From Streptomonospora salina (lineage in GTDB: Bacteria; Actinomycetota; Actinomycetes; Streptosporangiales; Streptosporangiaceae), in the NCBI RefSeq assembly GCF_014204715.1, contig NZ_JACHLY010000001.1:1519001-1583000 (forward strand): a stretch of DNA of 64,000 nt. Reading direction: 5' to 3'. The translations under genes were made by a program, and so were the position numbers. The first letter of the stretch is position 1, and each line of letters opens with the position of its first letter. The notes under the pieces are model-generated. The model was not told where the DNA came from. It did no database searches and saw only the letters and a program-made list of their open reading frames with translations. Shown one piece after another: positions 32,401 to 42,489 of the stretch.

Positions 32401-34325
32401 GGGGCGAATCCGAAATCGTAGATCCAGGCGCGCCCGGCTTCGGCGCCGGTCACCCCGTAGGGCCGCTCGTCGCGGACCTCCACGCCCATGTGCTCCAGCA
32501 GCGGCAGCACCCGGGACAGGGAGATCGGCTCGCCCGTGCGGTAGACCTTGAGTCGCCACTCACCGGGCTCGGCGCCTCCGGGCCGGTAGAGGTTGACGGC
32601 GAGCTCGTCGTCGGCGAGCCGGTCGAGGCGGTCGATGTCGTCGACGGCCGCGGCTGCGTCGGTATCGACCCTGTAGCCCTCCGGCAGCGCGGCGCCGTAG
32701 GTCTGAGCCAGCGATTCGGCGCGGTCGGCGCCGAAGCGGGACCGCAGCGCCCGGTCGAGGTCGTCGTCCCAGGACCGGGTGGCGGCGACGACCTCGGCCT
32801 CCAGGGCGGCGTGGTCGACGTCGGCGAGGATGGTGCCGCGCTCGGCGCGCACCACCAGGTAGAGCTGGGCGAAGGGCGCGGATCCGACCTGGACGCTGTG
32901 GTCCATGGTCGCGCCTTCGAAGGCGCGGCTCATCACCTGCTGCACCTGCAGCCGCACGTCGGTGTTGTAGCGGTCGCGGGGCATGTAGACCAGGCAGGAT
33001 ATGAACCGGCCGTAGGGGTCGCGGCGCAGGAAGAGCTTGGTGCCGCGGCGCTCGCGCAGGCGCAGCACCCCCAGCACGATGTCGTAGAGCCGGTCGACGG
33101 GCGCTTGCAGCAGCTCCTCGCGCGGGAAGCCCTCCAGGATCTCGATGAGGTCCTTGCCGTCGTAGCTCTCGGGGTCGAACCCGGCCAGACCGAGGATCTC
33201 GGCCTGCTTGCGCTTGAGGATGGGGATCTGGGAGATGCTGGTGGTGACCGCCTCGTGGGTGTACAGCCCCAGGAAGCGGTACTCGCCCACGACGCGTCCC
33301 TGCTCGTCGAAGCGCTTGACGCCCACGTAGTCGAGGTACTTGCGGCGATGCACCGTGGCGCGGGAGTTGGCCTTGGTCAGCACCAGCACGTGGGGCTCGC
33401 GGGCCTTGTCGCGGGCCTCGGGCGGCAGGGCGGCGAAGCTCTCCGAAGCCGGGGCGTCGGAGCGCAGCAGCCCCAGCCCGGTCCCCGGCCGCGGGCTCAG
33501 CCCCATCTTCGAGGCGGATTCGTCGGAGGCGGGCATGGCCGGGGCGTCGTCCCCGACGGAGGCGCTGACCAGGGCGTACTCGCGATACCCCATGAAGTGC
33601 AGGTGCCGGTCGGCCACCCAGCGCAGGAACTCGACGCTCTCGGTCATCTCGCGCACGTCGACGCCGCCCCGGGAAAGGCGGTCGGCCGAGGCGGCGAGCT
33701 CGTCGGCCAACAGCAGCGCCTGGCGGCGCATCCGGCCGGTGTCCTCGTGGACGCTGTGCACGTCGGCGAGCACGCGTTCGAGGTCGGCGGCCAGCTCCTT
33801 GCGGGCGGTCGGCCCGCTGCAGCGGTCGATCTCCAGGTGCATCCAGGATTCCTGGAGCGGGATCGGACCGTCGGGGTCGGCATCGGGGTCGGGTTCGATC
33901 TCGCGGAGTTCGCCGGCGACGTCCCGGGCGACCCGCAGCTGGGGGTGGATGACCAGGTCGTAGCCGATCCCCCGGCGCCCCAGTTCCATAGTGACCGAGT
34001 CGACGAGGAAGGGCGCGTCGTCGGTGACGATCTCGACGACCGAGTGGCCGGTCTCCCAGCCGTCGCGCTCGCGGGCGGGAGTGTAGACACGTACCTTGGC
34101 GCGTCCCTGGGGCCGGTGCTGCGCGGATTCCAGATGCAGCGCCGCCGGTCCGCAGATCTCGGCGGGGGCGCGTTCCCGCAGCTCCTCGGTGGCCACATGC
34201 CGGTAGTAGTGCCGCAGCAGGCGTTCGGTCTGCTCGGGATCGCCGGTGAACGGAGGCCGGCCGGAGCAGTGCGCGACGGCCTCGCGCAGCAATCGGTCCT
34301 GGACGGCGTCAGACTGGCCGGGCAT
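29412..34325 (-). CDS. gdhB: NAD-specific glutamate dehydrogenase, large class
   Basis: 1637 residues, the size of the 180-kDa NAD-GDH class known from Streptomyces and Pseudomonas. It oxidises glutamate to 2-oxoglutarate and ammonia (EC 1.4.1.2). The N-terminal half holds ACT-like regulatory modules ('PFLVDSVTMELGRRGIGYDL'). The catalytic domain begins at about 800: 'GLRWSDRFEDFRTEVLGL', then 'VPSGSKGGFVCKRLP' with the catalytic Lys, 'AADKGTATFSD' and 'GVGDMSGDVFGNGMLLS'. A helical C-terminal domain completes it. Start ATG at 34325 has GAGG 7 bases upstream. The pruA gene nearby makes glutamate, so the two may act in one catabolic route. Confidence 0.95.
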   Translation of the reverse strand: MPGQSDAVQDRLLREAVAHCSGRPPFTGDPEQTERLLRHYYRHVATEELRERAPAEICGPAALHLESAQHRPQGRAKVRVYTPARERDGWETGHSVVEIVTDDAPFLVDSVTMELGRRGIGYDLVIHPQLRVARDVAGELREIEPDPDADPDGPIPLQESWMHLEIDRCSGPTARKELAADLERVLADVHSVHEDTGRMRRQALLLADELAASADRLSRGGVDVREMTESVEFLRWVADRHLHFMGYREYALVSASVGDDAPAMPASDESASKMGLSPRPGTGLGLLRSDAPASESFAALPPEARDKAREPHVLVLTKANSRATVHRRKYLDYVGVKRFDEQGRVVGEYRFLGLYTHEAVTTSISQIPILKRKQAEILGLAGFDPESYDGKDLIEILEGFPREELLQAPVDRLYDIVLGVLRLRERRGTKLFLRRDPYGRFISCLVYMPRDRYNTDVRLQVQQVMSRAFEGATMDHSVQVGSAPFAQLYLVVRAERGTILADVDHAALEAEVVAATRSWDDDLDRALRSRFGADRAESLAQTYGAALPEGYRVDTDAAAAVDDIDRLDRLADDELAVNLYRPGGAEPGEWRLKVYRTGEPISLSRVLPLLEHMGVEVRDERPYGVTGAEAGRAWIYDFGFAPVTDAVELPAERLKTLFEDAFTALWQGRGESDGFNALVVRGGLDWRQLTILRAYAKYLRQTGSTFSPAYFSDVLVANVHIANLLVRLFESRFDPDREAGRQERTDAITEEIRGELDQVASLDQDRILRSFLAAIEATLRTTYFQAGSAAPKPYLVFKLDPRRIPDLPAPRPRYEMYVYSPRVEGVHLRFGAVARGGLRWSDRFEDFRTEVLGLVKAQSVKNSVIVPSGSKGGFVCKRLPAGGDRDATRAEVVACYQQFISGMLDVTDNRSGGRVEHPDRVVRYDGDDPYLVVAADKGTATFSDIANDIALERGFWLGDAFASGGSVGYDHKAMGITARGAWESVKHLFRELGTDVHNEDFTAVGVGDMSGDVFGNGMLLSRHIRLVAAFDHRHIFLDPVPDAERSFAERRRMFELPRSTWADYDTGVISEGGGVHPRTAKSIPVTPQVRRALGIDAGTTALTPFELMQHILSAPVDLLWNGGIGTYVKASSESDADVGDKANDPLRVNGSDLRCKVVGEGGNLGLTQAGRIEFARNGGRVNADFIDNSAGVDTSDHEVNIKIMLDREVDEGRLAKDERDALFLSMTEDVAELVLADNYAQNVVLSAARKQAGEMMHVHARYMRRLEREGRIERKLEVLPDDEDIASRRSAGHGLTGPEFATLLAHTKNVLKDEVADSDLPGDPYLRRTLVEYFPEALRRRFSDAIPEHPLGREIVANHVVNDMVNRGGTTFAFRIGEELGAAPDDIARAYLVVREVFGLRALWAEIENLDHWIGVDVQLDLLLEARKLTERGTRWLLRNRKSPFDLGAETEFFSSGVAEIVPQLPDLLLGRDRRLFSERCDRFTKADVPRELAERVASMVPAYSTFDLVSIANHTRRPLPEVARVYFDLAESLQIGSLRERIIALPRHDRWVTMARAGLRDDLYAAHAGLTREVLQSGDPGESPERLRQRWIERNRVAVERSEQTLREIRESEQYDLATISVALRSVRSLLVSSGE

Positions 34326-34760
34326 CGTGCGACCTCACTCCCTTGTGAGTCGTAGGGGGCCGGCCCCGGACCTTCGGCGGCTCCGGGACGTCGGGTCATA
34401 TCGAGTTGTCGGCGCCGGATGGGCGCCGGCGGTGGTCCCGCCCCCGGATGACGGGAGGGGGGAACCTGTGCGCACAGGTGCGGTGTACCGGCCGGACTCC
34501 GTTGTCCGGCCCCGCCGCGACCAGGTTACTGGGTCGCGTCCCCGGGTTTTGTGATCAACACCGTTATCTGTGCGTTTCGGGAGGTTAGAAGCGGATTGCG
34601 CAACCGTGTGGCCCCGGACGGTCCGGCGGTCCCGGCGGCATATGCTCCGGACGGGGCCCGCATCCACGGTACGCCTGAGGCCCGCGACGGCAAGGTCTGC
34701 GACCGCTGCCGGTCAGCGGTGTGATCCGCCCGGGTCCGCGGGGTAGTCGCCCCGGGCGCC
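34326..34760. other. Gene-free upstream region of gdhB
   Basis: About 435 bp between the gdhB start and the next terminator. I see short imperfect repeats such as CCGGACTCCGTTGTCCGG near 34492-34509 and an AT-richer patch (34548-34575) that could hold a promoter, but nothing definite. Confidence 0.3.
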
Positions 34761-34780
34761 CGGGGAGGTCCCGCTCCCCG
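34761..34780 (-). terminator. Hairpin after the HAD gene
   Basis: CGGGGAG (34761-34767) pairs with CTCCCCG (34774-34780), 6 nt past the HAD stop. No T-run. Confidence 0.5.
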
Positions 34781-34786
34781 AGACGC

Positions 34787-35536
34787 TCACTCGGCGCTGG
34801 AGGTCGCCTCGCGCACCGCGCCGATCAGCCGGACGGTGTCGGCGAGGTCCTCCAGCACGTGTTCGGCGCCGGCGGAACGCAGCTGGGACTCGGTGGCCGA
34901 ACCGCTGACCACGCCGATGGGCGTGGCGCGGCCGATCAGGGCGGCCTCGACGTCGCGCGGCGAGTCGCTGATGTAGACCGTGGACCGCTCGGGGAACGCG
35001 AACCCGTGGGCCTGGGCCGCGCGCATGCGGGTGAACTGGATGAGGCTGCCCTTGGGGTAGTGCTCGGACCCGAACCCGCCGACGCTCAGGTCGAGGTAGC
35101 CGTCGAGGCCGAACGCGGACAGCTTGGCCACGGCGTTGGCCATGATCGCGCCGGTGACCACCGTCTGGACGGTGTCTTCGAGCCCGCCGACGGCGGCCAG
35201 CGCCTCCTGGGCCCCCGGCATCGCCCGCCCGCGCGCCGTCAGCTGGTCGCGGCGGCGGGCGAACGCTTCGCCCAAGGCGTCGACGAAGTCCGACAGCGGC
35301 TCCTCGCCCGCGTCCAGGCGCACGTCGTTGCGCGCGAGGAACTCGAAGAAGATCTCGGAGTCGGTGCGTCCTCCGGTGGAGGCCAGATACACCAGCGGAA
35401 CACCGGTTACCCGCTCGAACGCCTCGGCGTAGGCGGCTCGCGTCACCTGGGAGACGTCGACGAGCGTGAGGTCGATGTTCCACAACACCAGCCGGCTGAT
35501 GGCAGCCTCCTCAAGGGCGTGCGGGCATTCCACCAC
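34787..35536 (-). CDS. HAD-superfamily protein with Asn at the nucleophile position
   Basis: 249 residues from a GTG at 35536; the ribosome site is weak and a later start is possible. The HAD core is visible: motif I 'LVLWNIDLTLVD', a cap region, 'VVTGAIMANAVAKL' (motif II Thr), the 'YPKGSLIQF' region and motif IV 'YISDSPRDVEAA'. In motif I the first Asp, which is normally phosphorylated, is Asn. I recall actinobacterial relatives with the same residue but cannot confirm. A phosphatase needs that Asp, so the substrate or activity is uncertain. Flanked by gdhB and pruA. Confidence 0.75.
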   Translation of the reverse strand: MVECPHALEEAAISRLVLWNIDLTLVDVSQVTRAAYAEAFERVTGVPLVYLASTGGRTDSEIFFEFLARNDVRLDAGEEPLSDFVDALGEAFARRRDQLTARGRAMPGAQEALAAVGGLEDTVQTVVTGAIMANAVAKLSAFGLDGYLDLSVGGFGSEHYPKGSLIQFTRMRAAQAHGFAFPERSTVYISDSPRDVEAALIGRATPIGVVSGSATESQLRSAGAEHVLEDLADTVRLIGAVREATSSAE

Positions 35537-35669
35537 GATTCCGCCGCCGCCGGGAGCCCGGGAACCCGCCGTCCTCCGGCGGCCGAACGCACCGCCGTGC
35601 GGGGCCGCAGCGCGACAGGACCTCCCGCCCCGGCACCAGCGTGGGCCTTACAGTAGTCCACCCGGAACA

Positions 35670-35713
35670 CCGCCGTGTCGGCGAGGCCGCCCGCGGCACC
35701 GCCGACACGGCGG
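35670..35713 (-). terminator. Hairpin after pruA
   Basis: A 14-bp perfect stem (35670-35683 with 35700-35713) with a 16-nt loop lies 44 nt beyond the pruA stop. No T-run follows, as is common in this genome. Confidence 0.6.
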
Positions 35714-35757
35714 GGCCGCCGCCGCGCCGCGTTCTCCGCCCCGGTGCGGGCGCCGCA

Positions 35758-37386
<1,629 letters not shown>

Positions 37387-37482
37387 CGCACTGCCTCCCG
37401 ATCGGAGTGGGTGGCGGACCCGGGCGGTGCGGACGCGGCGTGTGCGCCGTCCCGCCGCCGGGCGCCGCGCGAAGATGCATAC

Positions 37483-37500
37483 CCGCACCACGGGGTGCGG
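37483..37500. promoter_or_regulatory. Inverted repeat in the pruA promoter region
   Basis: CCGCACC-ACGG-GGTGCGG lies about 100 bp upstream of pruA. On the minus strand it falls between a TTACCG and a TATGCA hexamer with 16-bp spacing, so it may be an operator within the promoter. Confidence 0.4.
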
Positions 37501-37515
37501 TAAAGCCCCCACCGG

Positions 37516-37578
37516 CGTCGATCTTGTAGCTACCGTCACTGAAACCGTTTTCCGGTGACGGTAGCTACAAGATCGACG
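37516..37578. repeat. 24-bp perfect inverted repeat, AT-richer than its surroundings
   Basis: The arms (37516-37539 and 37555-37578) are perfectly complementary over 24 bp, e.g. GATCTTGTAGCTACCGTCAC and its complement, around a 15-nt loop. It lies 16 bp after the stop of the DUF6912 gene and 130 bp before pruA. It may be a terminator, but its length and its base composition, unlike its flanks, also suggest an interspersed repeat or small mobile element. Confidence 0.9.
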
Positions 37579-37594
37579 TGGGTCTCGGGCGGGG

Positions 37595-38122
37595 TCAGTC
37601 GCGGCCGAGGAGGTAGGCCAGCTCCTGTGTGGCGAACCAGAGGAGCTCGTGCCCCTCCAGCGAACCGCCGCCGTCCTCCGGGGAGCCGCCGCCCTCCGCC
37701 GGCGAACCGCCGCCGTCCTCCCGGGAGCCGCCGCCGTCGGCGATCGCCGCCGCGACGGCCTCTTCGGCCTCCGGTTCGTCGGCGTGCACGGCGGCGATGC
37801 GCGTGCGGGCGACCGTGCCGGTGACGGTGACCGCGGCCGGGTGGTCGGCCCCGGCCGGCGGCGGGCCGACGATCGTGTCGGGGGCCTCGACGGCGAGCAC
37901 CGCGCGGCGGCGCGGCGCGGAAGGGTCCTCGCGCAGCAGCTGCAGCGACGCAGCGGCGGCGCCGCTCAGCGCCTCGTACTCCAGCTCTTCGTCGTCGGCG
38001 GCCGTATCCGGGCCGGCCAGCCGCTCGGTGACGGCGTAGGCGGTCAGCGGCGTCCCGCCGACCTCGCCGGCGTCGAGGACGGCGGCGAGGCGGGGGAACG
38101 TGCTGGGCAGGTAGATGCGCAT
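37595..38122 (-). CDS. DUF6912-like protein with GGGS repeat insert
   Basis: 175 residues. 'RIYLPSTFPRLAAVLDAGEVG' and 'LTAYAVTERL' are typical of a short actinobacterial family (DUF6912, as I recall), as is the C-terminal 'HELLWFATQELAYLL'. Between them, residues about 129-156 are four 7-residue units of the type DGGGSxE. No helix or signal peptide; cytoplasmic. Function unknown. The start ATG at 38122 has GGGA upstream. The gene is followed by the long inverted repeat. Confidence 0.7.
   Translation of the reverse strand: MRIYLPSTFPRLAAVLDAGEVGGTPLTAYAVTERLAGPDTAADDEELEYEALSGAAAASLQLLREDPSAPRRRAVLAVEAPDTIVGPPPAGADHPAAVTVTGTVARTRIAAVHADEPEAEEAVAAAIADGGGSREDGGGSPAEGGGSPEDGGGSLEGHELLWFATQELAYLLGRD
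37655..37738 (-). repeat. Four 21-bp coding repeats (DGGGSxE)
   Basis: Four in-frame copies of a 21-bp unit encode D/E-GGGS-x-x. The units differ slightly, so they have had time to diverge. It is a flexible linker in an otherwise compact protein. Confidence 0.85.
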
Positions 38123-38309
38123 CGTGGTCCCGCGGATCGTTTCTCGTGGTCGGGCGGAGAGTGTCCGCCCGGAAAGTCTGCCAGAGGCGCGCGGATCGGC
38201 GGCACGGCGCCGGGCGGACGCGGCCGGGCGGTGCGGGTCCGGGGACGGTGCGGCGGCGGACGGTTCCCGGCGCTCCGGGCCCGCCCGCCGCCGGCCCGGG
38301 AGGGCCGGG

Positions 38310-38975
38310 TCAGAAGGGCATCGGGTCCAGTTCGATGCCGCAGGTCTCGGCCAGCCGGTCCCGCGTCTCGGCGGGGTCGCGGTGCAGGATGCCGACCATG
38401 CCCAGCTCGACGGCCGCGTGCACGTTGTGCTCGATGTCGTCGATGAACACGCACTCGTGCGGCGGCAGGCCGGCCAGCTCGACGGCGTGCCGGAAGATCG
38501 CCTCCTCGGGTTTGCGCATGCCCACTTCGCCGGAGATGACGACGGCGTCGAAGGCTTCGTCGAAGCGTTCGCGGGGGTAGCCGTTGCCCCACGAGTTGGA
38601 CAGCAGGCAGGTGCGCACCCGCTGCTCGCGGGCCTGGCGCAGGGCCGTGTACATCTCCTCGACCGGGTGGAAGCCGGAGAACATCCGCGTGATCAGGCCC
38701 TCGGCCGGAACCGCGCCGCCGTCGGCCAGCCGCAGCTCGGCCGCGAGGAGCCGTTCGAACTCCGGTGTGGCGATCTCGCCGCGTTCCAGCACGTGGATGG
38801 GGTTGCCGTCCACGCCGCCTCCGCCGTACGCGCCCTGCACCCAGGCGCGCATGACGTCGCGGTAGCGGGCGTCGTCGATGCCGTCGTCGGCCAGCCAGGC
38901 GGTGATGGTCTCGCGCAGCGGGGAGGTCAGGACCCCGCCCCAGTCGGTGATGATTCCACGGCACTCGGTGGCCAT
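38310..38975 (-). CDS. HAD-IA hydrolase, ACAD10-type
   Basis: 221 residues. The ATG at 38975 is preferred because GGAGG precedes it by 6 bases; the ATG at 38987 would contain that site. Motif I is 'ITDWGGVLTSP', in which the second Asp is Gly as in the HAD domain of ACAD10-like proteins. 'LLSNSWGNGYPR', 'GMRKPEEAIF' and 'CVFIDDIEHNV' supply motifs II-IV. The acyl-CoA dehydrogenase gene diverges from it 260 bp away, which reproduces as two genes the HAD plus ACAD fusion of animals. Substrate unknown. Confidence 0.8.
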   Translation of the reverse strand: MATECRGIITDWGGVLTSPLRETITAWLADDGIDDARYRDVMRAWVQGAYGGGGVDGNPIHVLERGEIATPEFERLLAAELRLADGGAVPAEGLITRMFSGFHPVEEMYTALRQAREQRVRTCLLSNSWGNGYPRERFDEAFDAVVISGEVGMRKPEEAIFRHAVELAGLPPHECVFIDDIEHNVHAAVELGMVGILHRDPAETRDRLAETCGIELDPMPF

Positions 38976-39202
38976 ACTCGCCTCCATCCCTAGCGGTGCG
39001 CCCGGTGTTCCCGGGCGCCGGACCCCGGGCGGGGCTCGGGGCCGCCGTGCCGGGAGACGGTTTCTTCCCGGGTGGCGGCGGCGCCAATCCCCGCACCGTC
39101 GCCGCCGTCCCGGCCGGCGCGGCGCGAGGTGCGGCGTGCGCGGACGCGCAGACGGCGACGGGGCCCCGTCCCTCGCCCGGCACGAACGTCCACCGGAACA
39201 GT

Positions 39203-39216
39203 ACCGACTGGTCGGT
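39203..39216. promoter_or_regulatory. TetR-type operator ACCGAC-TG-GTCGGT
   Basis: A perfect 6-2-6 palindrome typical of TetR/AcrR regulators. It lies 7 bp upstream of the -10-like CATACT (39224-39229), which is 6 nt from the ACAD ATG, so a bound repressor would block the promoter. Confidence 0.6.
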
Positions 39217-39235
39217 CTGATGGCATACTGCGGTC

Positions 39236-40435
<1,200 letters not shown>

Positions 40436-40477
40436 ACGCGTACCGGGCGCCCGGCTGAGCGCCGTCCGCGAGCGCCC

Positions 40478-40512
40478 GGTCCGGCGGGCCGGATCCACCG
40501 GCCCGCCGGGCC
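40478..40512. terminator. Bidirectional terminator between ACAD and GH3 genes
   Basis: A 12-bp perfect stem CCGGCGGGCCGG/CCGGCCCGCCGG with a 5-nt loop, extended by three more pairs, lies between two convergent stops. Confidence 0.65.
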
Positions 40513-40515
40513 CGC

Positions 40516-42195
40516 TCAGTAGGACTGCCCGTCCCCGAATTCCATGTCGGTGCCGGGGATCGCGACCGGCAGCCGGCCCGACGGCGACACCTCGCCCCCC
40601 AGTACCCGCGCCGCCGCCGCGCGTGAGGCCTCGACCGACGAGTACGTGGCGAGGTAGCCGTCGACCCCGTCGAACTCGGCGATGTCGTAGGGATCGCCCT
40701 GGGCGACCACGACCACGGGCGTTCCGGCGGCCTGCGCAGCGGAGACGGGGGACCGCTGCTCGGCGTCGCCGCGGGCGCTCCGTGTGCCCACAACGGCGGC
40801 GTCGGCCGCGGCGGGATCGGAGACGACCGTGTAGCCCAGATCCCGCAGGCCCGCGCCGATCTCCTCAGCGCCGGACCCGGCCACGCTGACCGACGCCCCT
40901 TCCGGCAGCGGCAGCACGCCGTCGCGGTTGCGCAGCAGCGTCACCGCGTCCTCGGCCAGGCTGCGGGCCGCCTCGCGGTGCTCTGGGGTACCCACTGCGT
41001 CGGCGGCGGCCCCGGCGTCGGCGGGGTCGGCTCCGAACAGGCCCCGTTCGGCCTTGGTGGTGAGGATGCGCAGCACCGACCGGTCCAGGCGCTCGGTGCT
41101 GATGCGCTCCTCCTCCACGGCGCTGCGCAGGGCGTCGAAAGCCGCCTGCGGGTCCGGCGGCATCAGCAGCTGGTCGGCGCCGGCGAGCACGGCGCGCACC
41201 GCGATCTCGCCGTCGGTGTGGGTCTGGCGCACACCCTCCATATTCAGCGCGTCGGTGGTGACGATGCCGTCGTAGCCGAGTTCTTCGCGCAGGATGCCGC
41301 CGATGACGTCGGGCGACAGCGTCGACGGCTCGCCGGAATCGTCGAGTTCCGGCATGAGCACGTGCGCCGTCATGATCGCGTCGACGTCGGCGTCTACCGC
41401 GGCGCGGAACGGCGGCAGGTCCTCCCGCTCCCATTCCTGCCGCGGCTTGTCGATCACGGGCAGCCCGGTGTGGCTGTCGGTGTCGGTGTCGCCGTGGCCC
41501 GGGAAGTGCTTGACGACCGGTACGACGCCGCCTTCGCTGAAGGCGGCGGCCTCGGCCCCGGCCATCTCGGCGACCAGGTCGGGATCGGAACCGAACGAGC
41601 GGACGCCGATCACGGGGTTGTCGGGGTTGGTGTTGGTGTCGGCGACCGGCGCGTAGTCCAGGTTGATGCCCAGCGCGGTGAGTTCGGCCGCGGTCGCGCC
41701 GGCCAGCGCCTCGGCATGGGCGGTGTCGCGGGTGGCGCCCACCGCCATAGCGTCGGGGAAGCGCGCGCCCACCGGCAGCCGCGCCACCATGCCCTGCTCC
41801 TGGTCGATGCCCAGGAACAGCGGAACCCCGGCGCCGCTGTCGGCCGCGGCGTCCTGCAGGCCGTTGGACATGCCAGCGATCTGCTCCGGTCCGCTGAGGT
41901 TCTCCGAGAAGTAGATGAGCCCGCCGGGGTGGTAGTCCGACACCGGTCCGGCGTTCTCCTCGGCGGTGGTACCCGCGGCCGTCAGCACCATCAACTGGCC
42001 GATCTTCTCCTCGACCGACATCTCGCTCAGGCGTTCCCGGGCCAGTTCGGCCGCCTCGTCGCCGCCGGGCGAGGACGGGGAGCCGGATCCCCCGGATCCG
42101 GCGGGAGGAGCCGATCCCGGGCTGCACGCCGCGAGGGCGGGGACCAGCAGCAGGACGGCGGAGCCCAGCAGCGCGGGCAGCGAACGGAACGGCAT
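40516..42195 (-). CDS. Family 3 glycoside hydrolase lipoprotein (beta-N-acetylhexosaminidase type)
   Basis: 559 residues from the ATG at 42195 (GGAAGG 5 bases upstream). Signal peptide with lipobox 'ALAAC' (Cys24), then a Ser/Gly-rich linker. The GH3 barrel carries 'IDQEQGMVARL', 'NLDYAPVADTNTNP' and the NagZ hallmark 'KHFPGHGDTDTDSHTGLP', whose His is the acid/base partner in bacterial NagZ. The nucleophile Asp is in 'VTTDALNMEGV'. A C-terminal alpha/beta domain follows. It is displayed outside the membrane and would release GlcNAc from peptidoglycan or chitin fragments, to be imported by the adjacent PTS. Confidence 0.9.
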   Translation of the reverse strand: MPFRSLPALLGSAVLLLVPALAACSPGSAPPAGSGGSGSPSSPGGDEAAELARERLSEMSVEEKIGQLMVLTAAGTTAEENAGPVSDYHPGGLIYFSENLSGPEQIAGMSNGLQDAAADSGAGVPLFLGIDQEQGMVARLPVGARFPDAMAVGATRDTAHAEALAGATAAELTALGINLDYAPVADTNTNPDNPVIGVRSFGSDPDLVAEMAGAEAAAFSEGGVVPVVKHFPGHGDTDTDSHTGLPVIDKPRQEWEREDLPPFRAAVDADVDAIMTAHVLMPELDDSGEPSTLSPDVIGGILREELGYDGIVTTDALNMEGVRQTHTDGEIAVRAVLAGADQLLMPPDPQAAFDALRSAVEEERISTERLDRSVLRILTTKAERGLFGADPADAGAAADAVGTPEHREAARSLAEDAVTLLRNRDGVLPLPEGASVSVAGSGAEEIGAGLRDLGYTVVSDPAAADAAVVGTRSARGDAEQRSPVSAAQAAGTPVVVVAQGDPYDIAEFDGVDGYLATYSSVEASRAAAARVLGGEVSPSGRLPVAIPGTDMEFGDGQSY

Positions 42196-42429
42196 GCGGA
42201 CCTTCCGGGTAGCGGACACGGCGAGCGGGACGCGACGGGGGAAGGCCGCGTACTGCGGCACCGCGCATCGACAGCGCGACCCGCCCCACGATACCGCCCT
42301 GCGCACGAAACGGGAGGCCGCAGCGGGTCCGCCGGCGTCGTTCCGCGGGAGCGGCGGTGCACAGCGGCGGGACCGCACCGCGGATTCGAACCTCGGCTGC
42401 GGTCCGGCCCCGCGCGGACCGGGACCCGT

Positions 42430-42458
42430 CCCGGTGCGATCCGGCGGATCGCACCGGG
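42430..42458 (-). terminator. Hairpin after ptsI
   Basis: A 13-bp perfect stem CCCGGTGCGATCC/GGATCGCACCGGG with a 3-nt loop starts 31 nt beyond the ptsI stop. It separates ptsI from the GH3 gene. Confidence 0.7.
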
Positions 42459-42489
42459 TCCGGGGCCGGTCGGCCCCCGCGGGCGCGGC

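Noticed and set aside
29622-34355. 1577-codon plus-strand frame antisense to gdhB
   Set aside because: Shadow of the NAD-glutamate dehydrogenase; composition is His/Asp/Gly/Val-rich with no motif.
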